From CALMEH01 sp031409875 (GTDB lineage Bacteria; Acidobacteriota; Blastocatellia; Pyrinomonadales; Pyrinomonadaceae), in assembly GCA_031409875.1 (NCBI GenBank), contig JANNYB010000055.1, positions 1-9,590 of the forward strand: a stretch of 9,590 bases of DNA, in the 5' to 3' direction. The position numbers and the translations under genes are program-made. Positions 1 to 4,673 of the stretch are shown here, piece after piece (the first letter of the stretch is position 1; each line of letters begins with the position of its first letter). The notes below the pieces were generated by a model. The model was not told the DNA's origin, did no database searches, and worked only from the letters and a program-made list of their open reading frames with translations.

Positions 1-153
1 CAAAATCGTGATAATATGTCCCTCCGGTAAGTCAAGAAAATACTCTTTGTTTTCTCTGATTATGTCCAGCAAACCCTCATCATCACTGATATTTGCCGCC
101 GTGCATTTAACAAAATATGGATTGCCCAAAACATCCACTAATACCATTTCCAC
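1..153 (-). pseudogene. DDE transposase remnant (IS4/IS5-type), partial
   Basis: The minus strand is open from a GTG at 153 to the left edge (51 codons) and a TAA lies immediately upstream of it (154-156). The reading LVDVLGNPYFVKC, then TAANISDDEGLLDII, resembles the segment around the first catalytic Asp of IS4/IS5-group DDE transposases, where a hydrophobic-Asp-x-x-Gly stretch is followed by TAAN-x-x-D(D/R)-x-G. The first catalytic Asp would be the D of LVDVLG. The N-terminal domain that should lie at higher coordinates is absent. That DNA is instead a palindrome and then a YD-repeat gene, so this is a 5'-truncated copy rather than a gene simply cut by the window. Whether the C-terminal half survives lies outside the window. 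Family assignment is from recognition of the motif only. Confidence 0.55.
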
Positions 154-273
154 TTAGACACTGTGCAATAAAGAAAGTTGTTTAATGAGAACAAGGAGCG
201 GTAGCGACTTGGCAAAACTGCCCGTCCGCTACCGCTAAACGGTTCTCATTATTGCATAGTTTCTAAAGAGAAA
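147..273. repeat. Nested inverted repeat at the transposase/Rhs junction
   Basis: Three sets of inverted arms share one centre. The outer arms 147-169 and 251-273 match at 18 of 23 positions. The middle arms 183-192 (TAATGAGAAC) and 242-251 are perfect. The inner arms 197-206 (AGCGGTAGCG) and 227-236 are perfect. The outer arm overlaps the transposase remnant on the left and the Rhs relic on the right. The structure could be an insertion-sequence terminus next to a decayed copy of its partner, or a hairpin element that was a recombination point. The inner hairpin recurs near 2391. Confidence 0.6.
197..236. repeat. REP-like palindrome, family A, copy 1
   Basis: A perfect 10-bp inverted repeat (AGCGGTAGCG / CGCTACCGCT) encloses a 20-base loop. 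The left arm plus loop start, GAGCGGTAGCGACTTGGCAA, is nearly the same as the start of the palindrome at 2391. Two copies in unrelated intergenic places suggest a dispersed REP-type element. No function can be read from the sequence. Confidence 0.6.
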
Positions 274-1374
274 CGGTATTACAAATACGGACACGCGGAC
301 GACATAAACAATTCGGAAAATCGTGCGGTTTTGACGAAAATCGAATTCTCCTCGCCGAACACGACGAATATTCCCGACCCGACGGACATAGTTTTTACCT
401 ACGATGCGGCGGGAAACCGAACCTATATGTCGGACGGCACGGGCAATCTGACTTATTCATACGATGAGCTTTCGCGTCTGAAAGAAGAAACAAAAGACTT
501 TGCTGATACGCTTTCCAATGAAATATCAGGCGGATATAAGCTGAAATACAACTATTTCTTGACGGACGGACTCAAGTCTATCGAAGACCCGTTTGGCGCG
601 AAAGCTACTTATGAAAGTGATAAACTTGGACGGACAACGGCAATCGGCGGTGATGAATTTTATAACGGCACGACCGAAATAACTTCGTTTGCTTCGAGCA
701 TCAATTATCGAGCGTTCGGGGCGATTAAATCAATGAGTTACAACACGACTTTGACAACTAATGTAACTTTGAGCTACGACACGCGGCTTCGTCTCGACGA
801 CTTATTTGGCGCAATCTTCGGTTAATGAAGTTCAAGATTCGGCGTATACTTACAACAACGATAACACGGTCAAACAAGCCGCAAATAACAACGAAGCGAA
901 TTTTACACAAACGAATGATTATGATTTTGCCGGAAGAATAAAACGCAACGAATTCGGTGCAGGAACCGGGCAACCTTACAAACAAACGCTTTCGTATGAT
1001 GCTTTCGGCACAACGGAAACCGGACAGCCTTATAAACAAACGCTCTCGTATGATGCTTTCAACAACATCACGAGCCGCAACACGAAGGCGTGGAACTTCG
1101 ATAACTGAAACTACACCGCAGGTTATACGAATAATCGCAAGAGTTCGGGCGGCTATCAATCGAGCGTGGACAGTTTCGACGTGGCGGGAAATATCACACA
1201 AAATCAAATCTCTTCGGGTTCGACGATTGACATTCGCAAATGGAAGTTCGACGCATCAGGCAAAATGCGTGATTGGGAAGAAACCTTGCCCGAAGCCGGA
1301 GTTTATCTCCTTGCAACGGGCGCAGGTTAGTTTTTGACGGCGACGGATAAACAGTCAAATACTTGAAGGAATAA
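241..1374 (+). pseudogene. Decayed YD-repeat (Rhs-type) protein gene, C-terminal part
   Basis: Rhs/YD-repeat proteins are large, usually exported shells of tandem YD repeats, some carrying toxins. The relic reads YDAAGNRTYMSDGTGNLTY, YDELSRL, YDTRLRL, YDFAGRIKRNEFG, YDAFNNIT, FDVAGNI and FDGDG, all typical YD-repeat phrases. The first frame is open from about 205 and recognisable from about 270 to 825. The match then continues one frame over from about 806, so there is a frameshift near 800-815. It next meets a TGA at 1106-1108, then a TAG at 1328-1330. A further frame change near 1330 lets the FDGDG phrase continue through a TAA at 1348-1350 to a stop at 1372-1374. Both the TGA and the second TAA could be single C-to-T changes (CGA or CAA). 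The 5' end is cut by the palindrome and transposase relic. No start codon or signal peptide is present, and no toxin domain is visible. Confidence 0.8.
965..1072 (+). repeat. 54-bp tandem duplication inside the Rhs relic
   Basis: Two 54-bp units (965-1018 and 1019-1072) encode TGQPYKQTLSYDAF followed by GTTE or NNIT. The first 14 codons are identical at protein level but differ at four third positions, all synonymous (ggg/gga, caa/cag, tac/tat, ctt/ctc). The duplication therefore predates the collapse of the gene, or the units diverged under selection for protein sequence. Confidence 0.85.
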
Positions 1375-1398
1375 ATGTTTAACAAAATATAAAAATGC

Positions 1399-1427
1399 TT
1401 GACTTTTTTTAACTATTCTGTTTAAAT
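1399..1427 (+). promoter_or_regulatory. Possible sigma70-type promoter upstream of the short pseudopilin
   Basis: TTGACT at 1399-1404 is followed after 17 bases by TTAAAT at 1422-1427. The region is AT-rich and lies about 130 bases before the pseudopilin start at 1555. It fits a sigma70 consensus moderately. There is no independent support. Confidence 0.3.
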
Positions 1428-1486
1428 CAATATGCAGGAAGTCTTTTTGTCGCCATATAAAAAGGCTTTCGGATAAACAAAAACTT

Positions 1487-1538
1487 CGAAATCGCGGTGA
1501 AGAATGTCTTTGTCGTAAAGTGAAATTACGCGATTTCG
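1487..1538. repeat. 10-bp perfect inverted repeat in the leader before the short pseudopilin
   Basis: CGAAATCGCG (1487-1496) and CGCGATTTCG (1529-1538) are exact reverse complements with a 32-base loop. There is no T-run, so it does not look like a terminator. It could be an mRNA hairpin in the leader or an operator-like site. The position 16 bases before the ATG at 1555 makes a leader structure possible, but the significance is unknown. Confidence 0.45.
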
Positions 1539-1554
1539 ATACATAAACTCCAAA

Positions 1555-1896
1555 ATGTCAGAACAAAAAGGTTTTTCCCTAATTGAACTTGTTATTGTTA
1601 TTACTGTAACGGCAATCTTGTCAACGGTAGCACTTGTCGCGTATTCGACTGCCCGCAAACATTCGGCAGATAATCAGGCAAGACAAATTATCGATATTTT
1701 AGATGAAGCGCGGCAAAAATCTCTGAACCAGAGAACCGTTTTTCGGGTTGAAATCAACAGAACGCGCAATCGAGTCAGATTAATAGACGAAAATACACCC
1801 GGCATTGCGTGCGAAAAAGATTTACTGGGATTTGCGCCCGCATCCGTTTTTTCCGACGCTCGAATTTCGTATCTGCGATATTCCGACGCGCGTTGA
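1555..1896 (+). CDS. Truncated FimT/GspH-like pseudopilin, C-terminus replaced
   Basis: The N-terminus MSEQKGFSLIELVIVITV is a classic type IV prepilin motif: Gly6 before the cleavage site, Phe at +1, Glu at +5, then a hydrophobic helix to about residue 29. The next 50 residues (QARQIIDILDEARQKSLNQR, then a short strand ending LIDEN) fit the FimT/GspH class of minor pseudopilins. From about residue 83 (position 1800) the match stops. The remaining 31 residues are an out-of-frame reading of a GCS2-family ligase gene, whose true frame is one base over. The natural C-terminal beta domain is thus lost, and the 113-residue product is shorter than a usual GspH-like protein. There is no clear ribosome binding site before the ATG. 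I judge it a broken gene that could still be translated. The paralogous intact gene starts at 2654. Confidence 0.6.
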   Translation: MSEQKGFSLIELVIVITVTAILSTVALVAYSTARKHSADNQARQIIDILDEARQKSLNQRTVFRVEINRTRNRVRLIDENTPGIACEKDLLGFAPASVFSDARISYLRYSDAR

Positions 1897-2299
1897 CGAC
1901 ACGATTGCGATTGCCGCGCTTTTCCAAGCGATCGTGGCGAAACTTCATTCGATGATTGATAAAAATTGGGGTTTCCGCGAATATCATCGGATGTATATCC
2001 AAGAAAATAAATGGCGGGCGATTCGTTACGGTTTGGACGGAAAATTGCTTGATTTAGGCAAACAAAAAGAAGTTCCGGCGCGGGATTTGATTCGTGAACT
2101 GCTCGAATTTGTTGATGATGTCGTTGATATTTTGGATTCGCGCAAGGAAATCGAACATATTCACACAATTTTGGATCGCGGAACTTCTGCCGATGACCAA
2201 CTTCGCGTTTTTGAAGAATCGGGCGGCGATTTTCACGCTGTTGTGGATATGCTTTTGAAAAACACGCTCGAAAATGTGCCGGAAAATTGTTTTGACTAA
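1799..2299 (+). pseudogene. Carboxylate-amine ligase (YbdK/GCS2 family), C-terminal fragment
   Basis: Members of this ATP-grasp-like glutamine synthetase-fold family ligate a carboxylate to an amine, as in weak glutamate-cysteine ligase activity. The frame starting near 1799 reads YWDLRPHPFFPTLEFRICD, then PTRVDDTIAIAALFQAIVA, ENKWRAIRYGLDGK, VPARDLIRELLEFVDDVVD and a final GTSADDQLRVFEESGG. These are strongly characteristic of the C-terminal half of the family. About 165 residues remain of the roughly 370-390 expected, and the N-terminal ATP- and substrate-binding half is absent. The apparent start (TTG at 1805) is only the first possible codon after the junction and has no ribosome binding site. 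The reading is undamaged to its stop, so the truncation may be recent. A strong terminator follows 33 bases after the stop, consistent with it being the original 3' end of this gene. Confidence 0.8.
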
Positions 2300-2332
2300 A
2301 AATTGATTCGGTCGAAAATTAAATTACATCAA

Positions 2333-2372
2333 GCGAATTGCTGAAATCATAATCGGCAATTCGCCTTTTTTT
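2333..2372 (+). terminator. Rho-independent terminator after the ligase fragment
   Basis: The arms GCGAATTGC (2333-2341) and GCAATTCGC (2356-2364) are a perfect 9-bp stem with a 14-base loop. They are followed by C and T7 (2366-2372). This is a textbook intrinsic terminator and separates the ligase relic from the pilus operon. Confidence 0.85.
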
Positions 2373-2390
2373 GCGGAAATCAGAATTGTT

Positions 2391-2430
2391 GAGCGGTAGC
2401 GAACTGGCAAACCTTGCTAATTCGCTACCG
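2391..2430. repeat. REP-like palindrome, family A, copy 2
   Basis: CGGTAGCGAA (2394-2403) and TTCGCTACCG (2421-2430) are perfect inverted arms. The left side reads GAGCGGTAGCGAACTGGCAA, almost identical to 196-215 near the transposase relic. It lies in the 354-base gap between the ligase relic and the pilus operon. That gap otherwise holds the terminator before it and the promoter after it; 2431-2550 shows nothing I can name. Confidence 0.65.
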
Positions 2431-2550
2431 TTTCTTGATTCGATTTATAACTTGCATCAGTCAATTTGACCGATGTTACAGCAATGTGGCTGATATTCGG
2501 TCAGTTCGTTTCAATTAAGTTTTACTACCATTAAACAATGATAAAACTTG

Positions 2551-2580
2551 TTGACAATCTTTAATGTTAAATGCTAAAAC
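2551..2580 (+). promoter_or_regulatory. Predicted sigma70-type promoter of the pseudopilin operon
   Basis: A perfect TTGACA (2551-2556) is followed by an 18-base spacer and TAAAAC (2575-2580), with a TG two bases before the -10-like hexamer (extended -10 style). It lies about 75 bases before the first ATG of the operon and is the best promoter candidate in the window. The leader between holds no clear hairpin. Confidence 0.5.
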
Positions 2581-2653
2581 ATAAATGGATAAATAAAGCA
2601 TCCTCGCTGTTATAGATTCCAAAAAAACGATTAGAAAAACAGGTCAGAAGTCT

Positions 2654-3520
2654 ATGAAAGCAAAGGAATATAGTTCGCAGAGCGGTAAAGCCATTATCGA
2701 ATTGGTAGTGGTTTTAATAATTTCGGCAGTCGTCGTAACGATGGCATTAATGCGAACCGATAAGGCGCAGATGTCGCTGCGTCGGCAAAATTCGGCGCGG
2801 GAATTTAAGAATAATCTCGAACGCGCCAGATTTGATTCGATTAAAAGACGACCAACGGCGAACAATCAGATGTCGCGGTTGATTATCACCGGCGAATCGG
2901 CTTATAAGCTGATTACCGATATTAATCAAGACGGAACGCTCGGCACGTCGGACGAAAAAAACATTACATTTTCGAGTAGCGACGGAATAAAACTGCTCGG
3001 CACAGATATGGTTTATCCGGTTACGATTCGTTTTAACTGGCGCGGACAGGCAGAAATTTTCAACGCCAATAATGTAAATATCACGCCGAATTTTATTATT
3101 TGCGAAAATTCCTGCACGGCGCAGACGGCGAACAATTCAAATTCCAATCTGATTTCGATTTCTGCCGGCGGAACGGTTACGATGACGGGCGGCGGCGACA
3201 CGCTTCCGACGTTCACCGCGCCGAATGTTTCAACGGTCAATTCAAACACGAACGTCAATCCATGGGTTTCAACTGCCACAAATTCAAACGCATCCGCCAC
3301 GCCGACACCGACACCGAATCCGAATCCCACGCCGACACCGACACCGACACCGATTCCAACGCCAACGCCAACGCCAATTCCGAATGCAACACCAACACCG
3401 ACACCGACACCTGCGCCGACGGCTACACCTGTCTATTGCACGAGTGGCGAAAGACCTTCGCAAACGAACTGTGTTTGCAAATTGCCGATGACGGTCAGAA
3501 CAAACGGCAAATGCCAGTAA
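2654..3520 (+). CDS. FimT/GspH-like pseudopilin with Thr-Pro stalk and Cys-rich tail
   Basis: The product has 288 residues. Residues 8-34 (SQSGKAIIELVVVLIISAV onward) are a prepilin-type N-terminus: Gly11 at -1, Glu16 at +5 and a hydrophobic helix. The +1 residue is Lys rather than the usual Phe. Residues 40-150 fit a FimT/GspH pseudopilin body (LERARFDSIKRR helix, then beta strands including IRFNWRGQAEIF). After a Ser/Asn/Thr-rich region comes a (Thr-Pro)n linker at 216-259. A tail with four cysteines follows (262-288, spacing C-x10-C-x-C-x11-C) and could form two disulfides. Another Cys pair (C-x3-C) sits in the body. This is the first gene of a four-gene cluster of prepilin-like proteins; the likely role is minor pilin in a type IV pilus or related machine. 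The stalk and Cys-rich tail would place a small domain away from the fibre (inference). The ATG at 2654 precedes the motif by a normal leader length, but its ribosome site is weak. Confidence 0.75.
   Translation: MKAKEYSSQSGKAIIELVVVLIISAVVVTMALMRTDKAQMSLRRQNSAREFKNNLERARFDSIKRRPTANNQMSRLIITGESAYKLITDINQDGTLGTSDEKNITFSSSDGIKLLGTDMVYPVTIRFNWRGQAEIFNANNVNITPNFIICENSCTAQTANNSNSNLISISAGGTVTMTGGGDTLPTFTAPNVSTVNSNTNVNPWVSTATNSNASATPTPTPNPNPTPTPTPTPIPTPTPTPIPNATPTPTPTPAPTATPVYCTSGERPSQTNCVCKLPMTVRTNGKCQ
3299..3430 (+). repeat. Hexanucleotide-type repeat encoding the Thr-Pro linker
   Basis: About 132 bases made of ACGCCG, ACACCG and ACGCCA units with a few ATTCCG/AATCCG variants. The period is six bases, so gain or loss of a unit keeps the reading frame and only changes linker length. 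All three forward frames are open here, which explains two spurious overlapping open frames. Confidence 0.85.
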
Positions 3521-3552
3521 AATAAACGCTTAACTCTCATAATGTAGCTTTT

Positions 3553-3556
3553 GAGG
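3553..3556 (+). promoter_or_regulatory. Ribosome binding site selecting the PilV-like start at 3566
   Basis: GAGG at 3553-3556 is 9 bases before the ATG at 3566 but abuts the ATG at 3557. The TTG at 3551 lies upstream of it. The spacing favours 3566. Confidence 0.5.
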
Positions 3557-3565
3557 ATGAATAGA

Positions 3566-4015
3566 ATGGATGTTTTAAATAAGACAAACGAATCCGGTTT
3601 TTCGCTGATCGAGGCGGTGGTCGCGCTGTCAATATTTTTGGTGGCGACTCTCGGTGTTTTTACGACTTTTACCTATACGGTTAATTACAACGCCGGAAAC
3701 GGCTCACGCGCACAGGCACTTTCGCTTCTCCAACAAGAAGTTGAACAGATGCGAAGCGCGAGATTTACGCCGACGGCAACCGATTCGACGCTGACTGGAG
3801 GCGAAAAAGCGGTGCGAACCGTAACCGCCGCAGACGGTAACAGATACAAAATAAAGATTACGGTTGATGACGATCCTTTTACTGCGGGCGTGCAAACCAA
3901 TACTACGAAAACTTTGAAGGAAGTAACCGTTACGGTCAGTTTGGACAGACCGACTCCGGGTTGGCAGACGGCTGTTCCGATTACAGTAATTTTACGCCGT
4001 GTGCGGGCGAATTAA
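3566..4015 (+). CDS. PilV-like minor pilin (prepilin-type protein)
   Basis: The N-terminus SGFSLIEAVVALSIFLVATL is a canonical prepilin signal: Gly11 before cleavage, Phe12 at +1, Glu16 at +5, and a hydrophobic helix to about residue 32. The EAVVAL form is characteristic of PilV/GspI-type pseudopilins. The helix continues as ALSLLQQEVEQMRSARF, followed by a beta-rich body ending in RPTPGWQTAVPITVILRRVR. At 149 residues it has the usual size. I chose the ATG at 3566 because of the GAGG nine bases upstream; in-frame alternatives are the ATG at 3557 and the TTG at 3551. It sits 45 bases after the stalked pseudopilin and 6-21 bases before the PilW-like gene, so the three are very likely cotranscribed. 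In the family, PilV acts in the minor-pilin complex that primes pilus assembly in the inner membrane. Confidence 0.8.
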   Translation: MDVLNKTNESGFSLIEAVVALSIFLVATLGVFTTFTYTVNYNAGNGSRAQALSLLQQEVEQMRSARFTPTATDSTLTGGEKAVRTVTAADGNRYKIKITVDDDPFTAGVQTNTTKTLKEVTVTVSLDRPTPGWQTAVPITVILRRVRAN

Positions 4016-4021
4016 AAAAAA

Positions 4022-4648
4022 TTGAGCAAAAACGTGATGAAAAATAAAAATAATCAGCAAGGCTTTTCGATAATCGAATTGATGATGGCGATGACGATAA
4101 CACTTACTATTCTCGCCGCCACAATGTCGTTATTTTCGGGAGCGTTCAGCACGCGCAAGCGCGAAAGCCGCAAAACCGATGCACTGACTTCGGCGCGGGC
4201 GGCTCTGAACATTATCTCGCGCGAGATTGCCAACAGCGGCTATGGTTTGAGCAGTAACGGCATCGTAACGGGCGATTCAAACAATAAACGAGTTCATTTT
4301 CGCTCAAATCTTAACAATGCAAATCGGTTGACCGAAGACGAAGGCGAAGACGTAACGTATTTTTTCGACGCGACGACTCAATCAATTGTCAGATACGCGC
4401 CGAACGATGCAGTCGCAACATCAGTCATCGTCAACCGCATCAGCGACGTTACATTTGTTTATTGGGATTACACGGGTAATAGTTCGACTGCGACACAGCG
4501 CACGACACCGACCAACGACACCGGGCGCGTTACGATTACGGTTACGGTCAGAATGGAAGATGTGGAAGGACAGCCCGCAAATCAAACGGTTACATATTCA
4601 TCGGACGTAACGATTCGTAATTCGGATTATATGCTGAATCAATATTAG
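4022..4648 (+). CDS. PilW-like minor pilin (prepilin-type protein)
   Basis: The motif QQGFSIIELMMAMTITLTIL is a canonical prepilin N-terminus: Gly, then Phe at +1 and Glu at +5, with a hydrophobic helix. The helix is followed by RKTDALTSARAALNIISREI and NSGYGL, a pattern typical of PilW/GspJ-type pseudopilins. The body is beta-rich and ends about 35 residues after VTITVTVRMEDVEG. The length of 208 residues is in the PilW range. The frame is open from the TTG at 4022, but the ATG at 4037 (five codons in) has a GAG ten bases upstream and leaves an eight-residue leader before the Gly; it may be the true start. It follows the PilV-like gene by 6 bases and precedes the PilX-like gene by 10-25 bases. 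Confidence 0.8.
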   Translation: MSKNVMKNKNNQQGFSIIELMMAMTITLTILAATMSLFSGAFSTRKRESRKTDALTSARAALNIISREIANSGYGLSSNGIVTGDSNNKRVHFRSNLNNANRLTEDEGEDVTYFFDATTQSIVRYAPNDAVATSVIVNRISDVTFVYWDYTGNSSTATQRTTPTNDTGRVTITVTVRMEDVEGQPANQTVTYSSDVTIRNSDYMLNQY

Positions 4649-4670
4649 GAAGGAATTTTTGGGAGCAGGA
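4647..4670 (+). promoter_or_regulatory. Double ribosome binding site before the PilX-like gene
   Basis: AGGAAGGA (4647-4654) overlaps the end of the PilW-like gene and suits the TTG at 4659. GGGAG (4661-4665), with AGGA at 4667-4670, suits the ATG at 4674. Two consecutive Shine-Dalgarno-like runs suggest strong translation of the large PilX-like protein. Confidence 0.5.
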
Positions 4671-4673
4671 AAA

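Noticed and set aside
806..1108. A separate 100-residue gene after the first Rhs reading
   Set aside because: It continues the YD-repeat pattern of the preceding frame, has no ribosome site and starts within the previous reading, so it is part of the same broken gene.
1674..2168. Long minus-strand open frame opposite the pseudopilin/ligase fragments
   Set aside because: It covers both sides of the seam between two recognised plus-strand readings and has no family-like pattern, so it is an antisense shadow.
2467..2505. Possible hairpin TGACCGAT ... ATTCGGTCA in the gap before the pilus operon
   Set aside because: The arms need a one-base bulge and there is no T-run or second copy. The match is too weak to report as a site.
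3299..3430. Possible CRISPR-like or minisatellite array
   Set aside because: The repeat unit is six bases with no spacers and codes for Thr-Pro in frame.
3100..3525. Asp/Thr/Asn-rich and Arg/His-rich proteins in the other forward frames over the Thr-Pro tract
   Set aside because: They are frame shadows of the six-base repeat. The frame starting at 2654 has the prepilin motif and a normal start.
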